From Arthrobacter sp. EPSL27 (GTDB lineage Bacteria > Actinomycetota > Actinomycetes > Actinomycetales > Micrococcaceae): DNA of 64,000 nt. A model generated the notes under the pieces. That model was given only the letters and a program-made list of their open reading frames with translations. It was not told the DNA's origin and did not search any database. This document shows positions 36,489-45,826 of this stretch, in pieces; the first letter of the stretch is position 1; each line of letters begins with the position of its first letter. The stretch spans positions 186,001 through 250,000 of the forward strand of contig NZ_LNUT01000003.1 of assembly GCF_001512305.1 (NCBI RefSeq), read 5' to 3'. The translations under genes were made by a program, and so were the position numbers.

Positions 36489-37976
36489 ATGTCTACAGAC
36501 GTCTCTTCAAAGTCCCCCGGCGATCCCGCCCAGGCCGGGTCTGCCCAGGCCGCCGCCGGGGCGGCCGCGCCGCCGGCGAAGATGTCCCGGGAGTCGGTCA
36601 CGGTCATCGCCACCCTGCTGGTGGCCACGTTCGTGGTGATCCTGAACGAAACCATCATGAACGTTGCGCTGCAGCGGCTGATGGTGGACCTCGGCGTCAC
36701 GGCGCCCACCGTGCAGTGGCTGTCCACCGGATTCATGCTCACCATGGCGGTGGTGATCCCGACGACGGGCTTCATCCTGCAGCGGCTGACCACCCGCGCT
36801 GTCTTTATGCTGGCCATGGGCCTGTTCTCCGGCGGCACGCTGCTCGCGGCGCTGGCCCCGGGCTTCGAGGTCCTCCTCCTCGCCCGGATCGTCCAGGCCG
36901 GCGGCACGGCCATCATGCTGCCTCTGCTGATGACCACCATTCTGACGCTGGTCCCCGTGACCCGGCGCGGCTTTGTGATGGGCAACGTGAGCATCGCCAT
37001 CTCGGTGGCGCCGGCCATGGGCCCCACTGTGTCCGGGCTGATCCTTGAGCACTTCTCCTGGCGCTTCCTGTTCGTTTTTGTCCTGCCCATCGCGGCGGCC
37101 GCCTTCGCCATCGGCGCCCGGTACCTGACCAACATCGGCGAAAAGGAAAAAACCCGGCTCGACGCCCTGTCCGTGGTGCTGACCGTTCCGGCGTTCGGCG
37201 GCATTGTCTACGGCCTGAGCCAGATCGGCGAGGGCGAGGGCGGCCCCGGTGCTCCCGCGGTGGCGGCCCTGGCCGTCGGCGCGATTTCCATGGTGGCGTT
37301 TGTCCTGCGCCAGCTGCGGCTGCAGAAGTCCGAGGCACCCCTGCTGGACCTGCGGGCCTTCACGTACCGGATGTTCACGGTCTCCGTCCTCCTCCTGGTG
37401 GTGGCCATGATCGCCCTGTTCGGCACCGTGATCCTCCTGCCGCTGTACCTTCAGGAGATCCGCGGCCTGACGTCCCTGGAGACGGGCCTGACCCTGCTCC
37501 CCGGCGGCCTCGCGATGGGGCTGCTGGGCCCCTTCATCGGGCGCCTTTTCGACAAGGTGGGCCCCCTTCCGCTGACGGTCACCGGCTCAGCCATGCTGGC
37601 GCTGGCCCTGTTCCAGTTCTCCCGGCTGGACGAGAGCACCCCCGTCGCCTGGATCGTCACGCTGCACGTGGGCCTCAGCCTGGGCCTGGCCCTGATCTTC
37701 ACCCCGGCGTTCACCACCGGGCTGAACCCGCTGCCGCCGCACCTGTATTCGCACGGCTCCGCCATCATGAGCACGCTGCAGCAGGTGGCCGGCGCCGCCG
37801 GCACGGCGCTGCTCGTCTCGATCTACGCGGCCGTGGCCGCAGGCTCGGGAATGGTCGCGGGGATGCACGCCGCGTTCCTCACGGCCTCCGTCATCGCCGT
37901 CGCGGCCATCGTGCTGGCATCCCTGATGCGCAAAACAGCCGCGGTGGAGCAGCCGGCCGGTCCCGCACCCCACTGA
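36489..37976 (+). CDS. MFS multidrug exporter, DHA2 (14-TM) family
   Basis: 495 residues. Motif A-like GFILQRLTTRAVFMLAMGLF and motif C-like VAPAMGPTVSGLIL are present, with about 14 hydrophobic helices, typical of EmrB/QacA exporters. It probably exports toxic compounds by proton antiport; the substrate is unknown. It sits alone between two terminator-like hairpins (B and C), so it is a separate transcription unit placed where panD and coaX would be expected. ATG 36489 follows GAGGGAACCCC. Confidence 0.9.
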   Translation: MSTDVSSKSPGDPAQAGSAQAAAGAAAPPAKMSRESVTVIATLLVATFVVILNETIMNVALQRLMVDLGVTAPTVQWLSTGFMLTMAVVIPTTGFILQRLTTRAVFMLAMGLFSGGTLLAALAPGFEVLLLARIVQAGGTAIMLPLLMTTILTLVPVTRRGFVMGNVSIAISVAPAMGPTVSGLILEHFSWRFLFVFVLPIAAAAFAIGARYLTNIGEKEKTRLDALSVVLTVPAFGGIVYGLSQIGEGEGGPGAPAVAALAVGAISMVAFVLRQLRLQKSEAPLLDLRAFTYRMFTVSVLLLVVAMIALFGTVILLPLYLQEIRGLTSLETGLTLLPGGLAMGLLGPFIGRLFDKVGPLPLTVTGSAMLALALFQFSRLDESTPVAWIVTLHVGLSLGLALIFTPAFTTGLNPLPPHLYSHGSAIMSTLQQVAGAAGTALLVSIYAAVAAGSGMVAGMHAAFLTASVIAVAAIVLASLMRKTAAVEQPAGPAPH

Positions 37977-38002
37977 GCATTAAACAAAACAACGAAACAA
38001 AG

Positions 38003-38065
38003 CAACGCGGGGTCAGTTGGCGCCCATCCCGGACCTCCGGATGGGCGGTAACTGACCCCGCGTTG
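38003..38065. terminator. Bidirectional terminator-like hairpin, copy C
   Basis: A near-perfect stem of roughly 28 bp: CAACGCGGGGTCAGTT and CGCCCATCC pair with GGATGGGCG and AACTGACCCCGCGTTG. GTTGTTTGC follows on the plus strand, and T-rich GCTTTGTTTCGTTGTTTTG follows on the minus strand. It lies between the convergent MFS and hydrolase genes, so it can stop transcription from both. Confidence 0.8.
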
Positions 38066-38077
38066 TTTGCGGGGCGG

Positions 38078-38911
38078 CTAGCTGGCGAAGAACTCGCTGA
38101 GGGCGGAGATGAGCTTGTCCGGCGCCTTGTTGACGCCGTCGTGCCCCATGCCCGGCAGGATGGTGTAGCTCGAGCCGGAGAGCACCTCGTGGATCTGGGC
38201 GCAGGCCACGCCGAAGTAGGCCGGGCTCTTCTCGCCGACAATGATCAGCGTCTCCAGCGGCAGTTCCAGGAACGGCTCGGCCGGCATGTCGGCGGCGATA
38301 ATCGCCTTGATTTCCCGGACGCCGGTGGTCATCAGCTCGCGCATCTGCTTGCCCAGCGGGGTGCCGGCGGACAGCTTGTTCGCCAGGGTCAGCATGGACA
38401 GCGGCATGCGGGACAGGGCGCTGCCCGTTTCCAGGCCCCGGAGCAGGACGGCGAGGGCGCGGTCGTCGTCCCCGGCCGCCGTCGCCTTCTCATAGTCCGT
38501 GGTCCAGTCCGCGGTGACGCTGTGGTTCACGGAGACGGCGGGGTCGTATACGGCCAGGCGCTCCACCGGGAGGGTGCGGGCGGCGTGCAGCGCCACGGCG
38601 CCGCCGAAGCTGTGCCCGAAAACGTCCGTGCTGGACGTGTGCTTCATGACCGCGTCCAGGTCCTTGATGTCCACGTCCAGGGTGTAGTCCTCCGGCTGCG
38701 GGGACGAGGAGCCGCGGCCGCGCCGGTTGAACGTGTGCACCGGGCGCCCCAGGGACGCGCTGAGTTTCTGGGCGAACCGGGTGTAGTCGGCGGCGGTCAC
38801 CATGGAGGCCGCAACGACGACGACGCCGGAGCCCGCCGAGGCCAGCTCGGCACCCGTGCTGAAAAGCTCTATCGTTCCACCGTCGGGGGTTCTGATGTTC
38901 TCGCGGGTCAT
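38078..38911 (-). CDS. Alpha/beta hydrolase (paralogue 1)
   Basis: 277 residues. The nucleophile elbow is VFGHSFGGAVALH; the HTFNRRGRGSSSPQP segment precedes it and a GMGHDGVNKAPDKL segment near the end provides the likely catalytic His. No export signal. Substrate unknown; such proteins range from esterases to haloperoxidase-like enzymes. Closely related to the hydrolase at 39647, which lies on the other side of tdk: both share the NRRGR-SSPQP block and the PLSML/PLGALRMLS helix. Confidence 0.85.
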   Translation of the reverse strand: MTRENIRTPDGGTIELFSTGAELASAGSGVVVVAASMVTAADYTRFAQKLSASLGRPVHTFNRRGRGSSSPQPEDYTLDVDIKDLDAVMKHTSSTDVFGHSFGGAVALHAARTLPVERLAVYDPAVSVNHSVTADWTTDYEKATAAGDDDRALAVLLRGLETGSALSRMPLSMLTLANKLSAGTPLGKQMRELMTTGVREIKAIIAADMPAEPFLELPLETLIIVGEKSPAYFGVACAQIHEVLSGSSYTILPGMGHDGVNKAPDKLISALSEFFAS

Positions 38912-38972
38912 GCCCCGAGCCTAGCCGAGGCGGCAGCTACGGCGTAGTAGGAATCCGGGCGCCCGTGGGCGG

Positions 38973-39599
38973 TCAGCCGCCCAGCCGCCCGCCGGAGACC
39001 TCGAGGTAGCAGGAGCCGCACAGCGACTCGTACCAGACGTCCTGGCCGTCGATGGCGACCTGGTCGCCGTCGAACACCACCGCGTCGCCCGACCGGCGGG
39101 TGTTGAAGATGGCCTTGCGGCCGCAGCGGCAGATGGTCTTGAGCTCTTCGAGGGTGTGCGCGATCTCCAGCAGCCGCATCGAACCGGGGAACGCCCGGGT
39201 GCGGAAATCCGTGCGGATGCCGTAGGCCAGCACCGGAACGTTGTCCAGCACGGCGATCCGGAACAGGTCGTCCACCTGGGCCGGCTCAAGGAACTGCGCC
39301 TCATCCACCAGCAGGCACGCCACTGGCTGGGTGTCGACGTGTTCCAGCAGGGCATCGGGGTCATCCCCATGGGCCTGGGCCGTGAACAGGTCCCGGGCGG
39401 AGGCCCCCGCCGGGATCAGGAAATCCACCGAACGGGTCATGCCCAGGCGTGACACGACGTCCGCGTCGCCCTTGGTGTCCACGTCCGGCTTGGCCAGCAA
39501 GACCCGCTGGCCGCGTTCCTCATAGTTGAAGGCGGCCTGCAGGAGGCCCGTCGACTTGCCGGAGTTCATCGCGCCGTAGCGGAAGTAGAGCTTGGCCAA
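38973..39599 (-). CDS. tdk: Thymidine kinase (type II)
   Basis: 208 residues. P-loop GAMNSGKSTGL, the Walker B LLVDEAQFLEP, and the zinc lobe CRCGRKAIFNTRR with GSCYLEV toward the end match the tetrameric bacterial thymidine kinases. It phosphorylates thymidine to dTMP for salvage. TTG 39599 is the best start: AAAGGA lies 5 bases upstream and the next residues are the family start AKLYFRYG. The longer open frame to 39857 is non-coding by appearance. Confidence 0.93.
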   Translation of the reverse strand: MAKLYFRYGAMNSGKSTGLLQAAFNYEERGQRVLLAKPDVDTKGDADVVSRLGMTRSVDFLIPAGASARDLFTAQAHGDDPDALLEHVDTQPVACLLVDEAQFLEPAQVDDLFRIAVLDNVPVLAYGIRTDFRTRAFPGSMRLLEIAHTLEELKTICRCGRKAIFNTRRSGDAVVFDGDQVAIDGQDVWYESLCGSCYLEVSGGRLGG

Positions 39600-39646
39600 G
39601 GGGGTCCTTTCGAAAGGGTCGCCCACCGATTGTAAAGGCGCGCCCT

Positions 39647-40441
39647 TCAGCGGCCCAGCTTCAGCCGGTGCCTGCGCGCCGGGAGCGGGCGCAGGGTCCC
39701 TTCCCCGGCGAGGAGGAACCGGGCTGCGGCCCGGGGCAGCCGGATCCCGGGCCGGAGCGGGCTCTCGTGGAGCTGCCCCGGGAGGACCGCGAACTCGATG
39801 GACGGGACAGCGGCGGCGAGCTGCCGGCCGGTTTCGGCGAAGTGCTCGGGACTCCACCCGCCGCTCAGCATCAGCGTGGGGGTGGTCACGGACGCAAAGT
39901 CGGCGAGGTCGGCGTCGGCGTCCAGCACGGCCCGCATCTCCGCGACGGCGGTGGGCAGCAGCTCACGCATTTCGGCGCCGACGCTGGTGCGCGCCGAGAC
40001 GATGCTGAGCATCCGCAGCGCGCCCAGCGGAAGTTTGGACACGGGCCCGGCCGTCTCAAGGCCCTGGACCAGGTGCGCCCAGGCCTCATCGAGCTGGCCC
40101 GCGGCCACCGAACGCTCCAGCTCGGGCCGCCAGCGCCGGGTGAGGTTGCCGGAGAGGGACACGGCCGCGTCGTAGGTCACCATCCGGCGGATCGGCACCG
40201 TCCGGGCCGCCTGCAGGGCCACAAAGCCGCCATAACTGTGGGCCACCACGTCGGTCGACCCTGTTTCCCGCAGCACGGCGGCGAGGTCACTGACCTCCGC
40301 GGCCGCCGAATAGCCGGCCGGCTGCGGGGAGGACCCGGCCCGTCCGCGCCGGTTGTAGCAGTGCACCGGGCGGTTCAGGAGGCGGCTGATCTTCCGCGCA
40401 AACGGGCGGTACAGCGCGTCGGTGACCAGGGTTCCATGCAC
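39647..40441 (-). CDS. Alpha/beta hydrolase (paralogue 2), N-terminus apparently frameshifted
   Basis: 264 residues from GTG 40441. The nucleophile elbow VAHSYGGFVAL and the block CYNRRGRAGSSPQP mirror paralogue 1. Compared with that paralogue about 40 N-terminal residues are missing. The expected N-terminus (TRTISTDDGEGHLELHSF) is found upstream in another frame, from GTG 40599 to about 40500, and the present frame upstream of 40441 reads GSGGARDRVV before a stop at 40502. A single indel near 40500-40530, in a GC-rich tract, would rejoin both parts. It may therefore be a decayed gene, a sequencing error or a shortened gene. Confidence 0.65.
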   Translation of the reverse strand: MHGTLVTDALYRPFARKISRLLNRPVHCYNRRGRAGSSPQPAGYSAAAEVSDLAAVLRETGSTDVVAHSYGGFVALQAARTVPIRRMVTYDAAVSLSGNLTRRWRPELERSVAAGQLDEAWAHLVQGLETAGPVSKLPLGALRMLSIVSARTSVGAEMRELLPTAVAEMRAVLDADADLADFASVTTPTLMLSGGWSPEHFAETGRQLAAAVPSIEFAVLPGQLHESPLRPGIRLPRAAARFLLAGEGTLRPLPARRHRLKLGR

Positions 40442-40688
40442 GACGCGATCCCGGGCGCCTCCGCTGCCCGCGCCCGGGGCGGGGACTGTGGCGGTGCAGT
40501 GTCACGGGCAGGGCCGGCCGCCGGGCCAGCAGCAGGGCGGAAGGAGTGCAGCTCCAGGTGCCCCTCGCCGTCGTCGGTGCTGATGGTCCGCGTCTCCACA
40601 GCCTTGAGTCTATTCCGCCGCGCCAGGTTCCTGGTGCCGGGTTCGTGGGAGTCAGGGCGGGCGGGACCTGCCCCGGGGGAATCCCCGG

Positions 40689-40702
40689 TAAACTTGGGGA
40701 TT
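40689..40702 (+). promoter_or_regulatory. -10 element of a probable leaderless lysS promoter
   Basis: TAAACT at 40689-40694 lies 8 bases before the GTG start. A GGGGA run at 40697-40700 could instead be a weak ribosome site. No good -35 hexamer is visible. Confidence 0.35.
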
Positions 40703-42235
40703 GTGACTTCCCAAAACACCTCCGCCCCGCACACCGCCGCCGACTCCCACGACGCCAGCGAACAGACGCGCATCCGCATGGAAAAGCGCGCCAAGCTGAT
40801 CGAGCGCGGCGTCGAGGCGTATCCGGTGGGTGTTGAACGCACACACTCCCTCAGCGAAATCCGCGAAAAGTACGCGCACCTGCAGGCTGACGAAACCACC
40901 GGCGCCGTCGTCGGCGTGACCGGCCGCATCGTCTTCATCCGCAACACCGGCAAGCTGTGCTTCGCCACCCTCCAGGAGGGCGGTGTCGACGGCAAGGCCG
41001 TCCGGCTCCAGGTCATGCTCAGCCTGGCCAACGTCGGCGAGGAAGCGCTCGCCGACTGGAAGGCTTTGGTGGACCTGGGCGACCACGTCTTCATCAAGGG
41101 CGAGGTCATCTCCTCCCGCCGCGGTGAACTGTCCGTCATGGCCGAGTCCTGGTCCATGGCGTCCAAGGCGCTGCGGCCGCTGCCGGTGCTGCATGCCGGG
41201 CTCAATGAGGAGACCCGCGTCCGCCAGCGCTACGTGGACCTGATCGTCCGCGACGAAGCCCGCGAAATGGTGTACACCCGCGCCGCCATCACACGGTCCA
41301 TCCGCGAGACCCTGCACCGCCAGGGCTACGTGGAGGTGGAGACCCCCATGCTGCAGCTGGTCCACGGCGGCGCCACGGCCCGCCCCTTCGAGACGCACAT
41401 GAACGCGTTTGACCAGAAGATGACCCTGCGGATCGCCACCGAGCTGTACCTCAAGCGCACCGTCGTCGGCGGCATCGACCGTGTCTACGACATGGGCCGC
41501 GTTTTCCGCAATGAGGGCGTGGACTCCACGCACAGCCCGGAATTCACCACCCTGGAAAGCTATGAGGCCTGGGCCGACCAGTTCGTGATGGCCGACCGGA
41601 TCAAGGAGATCATCCTCGACGCTGCGGACGCAGCCGGCGTGGGCCGCGTGCTGCAGACCGAAGCCGGGGAGATCAACCTCGACGGCGACTGGGCCTGGAT
41701 GGCGGTTTACCCGGGCCTGTCCGACTTTGTGGGCCAGGAAGTCACACCGGACACCCCCGCCGAGGAGCTGCTGGCGCTGGCCGCCAAGCACGAGGTGAAG
41801 GTGGACGCCGGCTGGGACGCCGAGAAGCTTGCGGTGGAACTCTTCGGCGAGCTCGTGGAGCCGACCCTGCTGAACCCCACCTTCGTCTACGACTACCCGC
41901 CCTCCGCGCAGCCGCTGGCGCGCCAGCACCGCGAGGACGGCCGGCTGATCGAGGCCTGGGACCTGATCATTGGCGGTATGGAGCGGGGCACGGCGTTCTC
42001 CGAACTTATTGACCCGGTGATCCAGCGTGAGCGGCTCACCGAGCAGTCCCGGCGCTCCGCCGCGGGCGACGTCGAGGCCATGCAGCTGGACGAGGACTTC
42101 CTCCGTGCCCTCGAATACGGCGCCCCGCCCATGGGCGGGATCGGCTTGGGCATCGACCGGCTGGTCATGCTGTTCACCGGCGCCGGCATCCGCGAAACCA
42201 TCCTCTTCCCGCTGCTGAAGCCCGAGGGGCACTGA
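40703..42235 (+). CDS. lysS: Lysyl-tRNA synthetase (class II)
   Basis: 510 residues. An OB-fold anticodon-binding domain (GVTGRIVFIRNTGKLCFATL) precedes the class II core with motif 1 near VEVETPMLQLVHGGATARPF, motif 2 RVFRNEGVDSTHSPEFTTLE (as VFRNEGVDSTHSPEF), and motif 3 GLGIDRLVMLFTG. It charges tRNA-Lys. The start GTG 40703 matches the short disordered leader of this family; the open frame upstream to 39668 is antisense to the hydrolase and not coding. lysS-lsr2-clpC order is conserved in M. tuberculosis. Confidence 0.96.
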   Translation: MTSQNTSAPHTAADSHDASEQTRIRMEKRAKLIERGVEAYPVGVERTHSLSEIREKYAHLQADETTGAVVGVTGRIVFIRNTGKLCFATLQEGGVDGKAVRLQVMLSLANVGEEALADWKALVDLGDHVFIKGEVISSRRGELSVMAESWSMASKALRPLPVLHAGLNEETRVRQRYVDLIVRDEAREMVYTRAAITRSIRETLHRQGYVEVETPMLQLVHGGATARPFETHMNAFDQKMTLRIATELYLKRTVVGGIDRVYDMGRVFRNEGVDSTHSPEFTTLESYEAWADQFVMADRIKEIILDAADAAGVGRVLQTEAGEINLDGDWAWMAVYPGLSDFVGQEVTPDTPAEELLALAAKHEVKVDAGWDAEKLAVELFGELVEPTLLNPTFVYDYPPSAQPLARQHREDGRLIEAWDLIIGGMERGTAFSELIDPVIQRERLTEQSRRSAAGDVEAMQLDEDFLRALEYGAPPMGGIGLGIDRLVMLFTGAGIRETILFPLLKPEGH

Positions 42236-42237
42236 CC

Positions 42238-42426
42238 ATGGAGTACATCGCGGTATTGCTGCCCTCCGTCGTGGTGGGCCTGATCTTCTGGTTCGCCATG
42301 AAATCGATATTCAACGCCGACAAATCGGAGCGCCAGGCCGAGGCGCGCGCCCAGGCGGAAGCCGAAGGAAATGCCCCCGCGGCGGAAACTCCCCGCCGCG
42401 ACGGCCATTCCAACGGCCAGAACTAA
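42238..42426 (+). CDS. Small single-pass membrane protein
   Basis: 62 residues. One N-terminal hydrophobic helix (YIAVLLPSVVVGLIFWFAM) is followed by a charged, Ala/Glu-rich tail ending in Asn/Gln. It starts 2 bp after the lysS stop, so it is almost certainly translated from the same mRNA. Equivalent small proteins next to lysS are seen in related Micrococcales by style; function unknown. Confidence 0.75.
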   Translation: MEYIAVLLPSVVVGLIFWFAMKSIFNADKSERQAEARAQAEAEGNAPAAETPRRDGHSNGQN

Positions 42427-42474
42427 TAGCGGACTATTCCGCCTTGGGTTTTCCTTTGGAAACTCTTTTTCGCT

Positions 42475-42504
42475 TTGACTCGTTGCCATAAAGCAGAGGA
42501 TACT
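42475..42504 (+). promoter_or_regulatory. lsr2 promoter in an AT-rich island
   Basis: TTGACT at 42475-42480 and GATACT at 42499-42504 are 18 bp apart. They sit in a markedly AT-rich stretch (about 42425-42565) unlike the surrounding GC-rich DNA. Lsr2 prefers AT-rich DNA, so autoregulation is likely. Confidence 0.55.
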
Positions 42505-42564
42505 TTTAACCAGATACATCCTGCTTTTCCCAAAAAACTCATCCATTTGGAAAGAGAGTCTTTA

Positions 42565-42891
42565 ATGGCACAGAAAGTAAAAATCATCCTCGTCGATGAT
42601 CTGGATGGGGGAACCGCGGACGAGACCGTCCGGTTCGGCCTTGACGGCGTCAGCTACGAAATCGACCTGTCATCGGGGAACGCAGCGGAACTCCGCTCCG
42701 CCGTCGAGCGTTTTGTCGCCCACGCGCGCAAGACGTCCAGCGGCCGCGCGACGCGCACCAAGATTTCCTCCGGCCGGAATCAGGACTCCGCCCAGATCCG
42801 GCAGTGGGCCCGCGATAACGGGTACGCAGTAAACAGCCGCGGCCGCATTCAGGCCGAAATTCAGGAAGCCTACCAAAAGGCCAATTCCTAG
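42565..42891 (+). CDS. lsr2: Nucleoid-associated silencing protein Lsr2
   Basis: 108 residues. The N-terminal dimerisation half reads KVKIILVDDLDGGTADETV; the C-terminal DNA-binding half ends with RQWARDNGYAVNSRGRIQAE, including the RGR hook that enters the minor groove of AT-rich DNA. Lsr2 is the actinobacterial H-NS counterpart, silencing horizontally acquired genes. ATG 42565 has AAAGAGAG upstream. It lies between lysS and clpC as in M. tuberculosis. Confidence 0.97.
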   Translation: MAQKVKIILVDDLDGGTADETVRFGLDGVSYEIDLSSGNAAELRSAVERFVAHARKTSSGRATRTKISSGRNQDSAQIRQWARDNGYAVNSRGRIQAEIQEAYQKANS

Positions 42892-42945
42892 CCTGCGCGC
42901 CAGGAGTGCCGCGTCCGGGACGCGGCCCCCGAACGCAATGACACT

Positions 42946-42975
42946 CAATGCCCCCGCTGCCCGGCGGGGGCATTG
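42946..42975. terminator. Hairpin after lsr2
   Basis: A perfect 12-bp stem, CAATGCCCCCGC/GCGGGGGCATTG, with a 6-base loop, 54 bp after lsr2. No T-run follows. The remaining clpC upstream region (42976-43195) contains no gene; GGCGAAC at about 43123 resembles half of a ClgR site and TAGCAT near 43159 a -10 element, both weak. Confidence 0.6.
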
Positions 42976-43195
42976 TCATGGGCGCCTGGAGTGTTTCCGG
43001 CGGCCGCCCGCCGGGATGCCGCCCGGGGTTCCAGCGGTCCGTATCCGGACACCGCCGCCGGGCCGCCGCACGCGCGGCCGGGACGCTGACGGAACGCCCG
43101 CAAGGGGTGCCGGTTTCCCCTGTGGCGAACAAGCCCCAAATCTGGAACCCGGCCACGTAGCATTCAAAGTACGTCGTAGCTAGGAGTGTGGCGAA

Positions 43196-45688
43196 ATGTT
43201 TGAGCGATTTACGGACCGTGCCCGTCGCGTAGTTGTGCTTGCCCAAGAAGAGGCACGCATGCTGAACCACAATTACATTGGTACCGAACACATCCTCTTG
43301 GGTCTGATCCATGAAGGTGAAGGTGTTGCGGCCAAAGCCCTTGAGTCCTTGAGCATTTCGCTCGACGGCGTCCGCGAACAGGTGCAGGAGATCATCGGCC
43401 AGGGCCAGCAGGCCCCGTCCGGGCACATCCCCTTCACCCCGCGCGCCAAGAAGGTTCTGGAGCTCTCGCTCCGCGAGGCCCTGCAGCTGGGACACAACTA
43501 CATCGGCACGGAGCACATCCTGCTCGGCCTCATCCGCGAGGGTGAAGGTGTAGCCGCCCAGGTACTGGTCAAGCTCGGCGCTGACCTCAACCGTGTCCGC
43601 CAGCAGGTCATCCAGCTGCTTTCGGGCTACCAGGGCAAGGAAACTTCCGGAGCAGGCGTGGGCGCCGGCCAGGCCGAAGGCACTCCTGCCGGTTCCGTCG
43701 TCCTGGACCAGTTCGGCCGCAACCTGACCCAGGCCGCGCGCGAGAACAAGCTGGACCCCGTCATCGGACGCGAATCCGAGATGGAACGCGTCATGCAGGT
43801 CCTGTCCCGCCGCACCAAGAACAACCCCGTGCTGATCGGCGAGCCCGGCGTTGGCAAGACCGCCGTCGTCGAAGGCCTCGCCCAGGCGATTGTCCGCGGC
43901 GACGTTCCGGAAACCATCAAGGACAAGCAGCTGTACACGCTGGACCTCGGGTCCCTCGTGGCAGGCTCCCGCTACCGCGGTGACTTCGAAGAGCGCCTCA
44001 AGAAAGTCCTCAAGGAGATCCGCACCCGCGGCGACATCATCCTGTTCATCGATGAGATCCACACCCTGGTGGGTGCCGGTGCCGCCGAAGGTGCAATCGA
44101 CGCCGCGTCGATCCTGAAGCCCATGCTGGCCCGCGGCGAGCTCCAGACCATTGGCGCCACCACGCTGGACGAGTACCGCAAGCACATCGAGAAGGATGCT
44201 GCCCTGGAACGCCGTTTCCAGCCGATCCAGGTCAAGGAGCCCTCCGTCGCCCACGCGATTGAGATCCTCAAGGGCCTCCGCGACCGGTACGAGGCGCACC
44301 ACCGCGTCACCATCACCGACGGCGCCCTCGCCTCGGCGGCCAGCCTCTCCGAACGCTACATCTCGGACCGCTTCCTGCCGGACAAGGCGATCGACCTGAT
44401 CGATGAGGCCGGCGCACGGCTGCGCATCCGCCGGATGACCGCCCCGCCGGAGCTCAAGGTCATGGACGAGAAGATCGCCGCCATGAAGCTGGAGAAGGAA
44501 TCCGCGATTGACGCGCAGGACTTCGAAGGTGCCGCCTCGCTGCGCGACAAGGAGCAGAAGCTCATTGCCGAGCGTGCCGAGAAGGAACGCCAGTGGAAGA
44601 CCGGCGGCATGGACGACATCTCCGAGGTTGACGAGGACCTGATCGCCGAAGTGTTGGCGAACTCCACCGGCATCCCGGTCTTCAAGCTGACCGAGGAAGA
44701 ATCCTCGCGCCTGCTGAAGATGGAAGACGAGCTGCACAAGCGCGTCGTCGGCCAGGACGAGGCCATCAAGTCCCTGTCCCAGGCGATCCGCCGCACCCGT
44801 GCCGGCCTGAAGGACCCCAAGCGTCCGGGCGGTTCGTTCATCTTCGCGGGCCCCACCGGCGTCGGCAAGACCGAACTCGCCAAGGCGCTGGCCGAATTCC
44901 TCTTCGGTGAGGAAGACGCCCTGATCACCCTGGACATGTCCGAGTATTCGGAGAAGCACACGGTGTCGCGGCTCTTCGGTGCCCCTCCGGGCTACGTGGG
45001 CTACGAGGAAGGCGGGCAGCTGACCGAGAAGGTCCGCCGCCGTCCGTTCTCCGTGGTCCTGTTCGACGAAGTGGAGAAGGCGCACGCCGACCTCTTCAAC
45101 TCGCTGCTGCAGATCCTGGAAGACGGCCGACTGACCGACTCCCAGGGCCGCGTGGTGGACTTCAAGAACACCGTGATCATCATGACCACCAACCTCGGCA
45201 CCCGGGACATCTCCAAGAGTGTTGCCACCGGCTTCCAGTCCGGCACGGACACGCAGACCGGCTACAACCGGATGCGGGCCCGCGTCACGGAGGAGCTCAA
45301 GCAGCACTTCCGCCCCGAGTTCCTGAACCGTGTTGACGACGTTGTGGTCTTCCCGCAGCTGACCCAGGACGAGATCATCGAGATCGTGGACATGTTCGTG
45401 GCCCGCCTGGAGAAGCGCCTCAAGGACAAGGACATGGGCATCGAGCTCACGCCCGCGGCCAAGGTTCTCCTGGCGACCCGCGGCTACGACCCCGCCATGG
45501 GTGCCCGGCCGCTGCGCCGGACCATCCAGCGCGAGATCGAGGACCAGCTCTCCGAGAAGATCCTCTTCGGCGAACTCCACGCCGGCGACATTGTTGTGGT
45601 GGATGTGGACGGCGAAGGCGACGACGCCAAGTTCACCTTCGCCGGCAACGCGAAGCCGCGCATCCCGGAGATCGCCCCGAGCGTCTAA
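43196..45688 (+). CDS. clpC: Clp protease ATP-binding subunit ClpC
   Basis: 830 residues. Two Clp_N repeats ([20 protein letters not shown] and the matching copy [20 protein letters not shown]) are followed by AAA1 with GEPGVGKT at 215-222, a UVR-bearing middle domain ([16 protein letters not shown]), and AAA2 with GPTGVGKT at 552-559. The P-loop [11 protein letters not shown] and FDEVEKAH are intact. ClpC unfolds proteins and feeds them to ClpP; clpP is not in the window. The ATG start lies just after CTAGGAGTG. Confidence 0.97.
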   Translation: MFERFTDRARRVVVLAQEEARMLNHNYIGTEHILLGLIHEGEGVAAKALESLSISLDGVREQVQEIIGQGQQAPSGHIPFTPRAKKVLELSLREALQLGHNYIGTEHILLGLIREGEGVAAQVLVKLGADLNRVRQQVIQLLSGYQGKETSGAGVGAGQAEGTPAGSVVLDQFGRNLTQAARENKLDPVIGRESEMERVMQVLSRRTKNNPVLIGEPGVGKTAVVEGLAQAIVRGDVPETIKDKQLYTLDLGSLVAGSRYRGDFEERLKKVLKEIRTRGDIILFIDEIHTLVGAGAAEGAIDAASILKPMLARGELQTIGATTLDEYRKHIEKDAALERRFQPIQVKEPSVAHAIEILKGLRDRYEAHHRVTITDGALASAASLSERYISDRFLPDKAIDLIDEAGARLRIRRMTAPPELKVMDEKIAAMKLEKESAIDAQDFEGAASLRDKEQKLIAERAEKERQWKTGGMDDISEVDEDLIAEVLANSTGIPVFKLTEEESSRLLKMEDELHKRVVGQDEAIKSLSQAIRRTRAGLKDPKRPGGSFIFAGPTGVGKTELAKALAEFLFGEEDALITLDMSEYSEKHTVSRLFGAPPGYVGYEEGGQLTEKVRRRPFSVVLFDEVEKAHADLFNSLLQILEDGRLTDSQGRVVDFKNTVIIMTTNLGTRDISKSVATGFQSGTDTQTGYNRMRARVTEELKQHFRPEFLNRVDDVVVFPQLTQDEIIEIVDMFVARLEKRLKDKDMGIELTPAAKVLLATRGYDPAMGARPLRRTIQREIEDQLSEKILFGELHAGDIVVVDVDGEGDDAKFTFAGNAKPRIPEIAPSV

Positions 45689-45698
45689 GTTCTGCCGC

Positions 45699-45736
45699 AA
45701 GGCCCCGTCTTCCCGGAAGGGAAGGCGGGGCCTTTG
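45699..45736 (+). terminator. Rho-independent terminator of clpC
   Basis: AAGGCCCCGTCTTCCC pairs with GGGAAGGCGGGGCCTT (one G-T pair) around a 4-base loop, followed by TTGCTGT. It starts 11 bp after the clpC stop codon. Confidence 0.85.
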
Positions 45737-45826
45737 CTGTGCGGCCGCCGCCAACAGTGTGAAAGCAGTGTTTCACTGTCGGTGAAATCGGTGTGATCCA
45801 CTGCACAGGAGGTGTTGAATCGGTGC

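Noticed and set aside
42650..45754. 1,034-codon reverse open frame opposite clpC
   Set aside because: Shadow of clpC; no recognisable domain.
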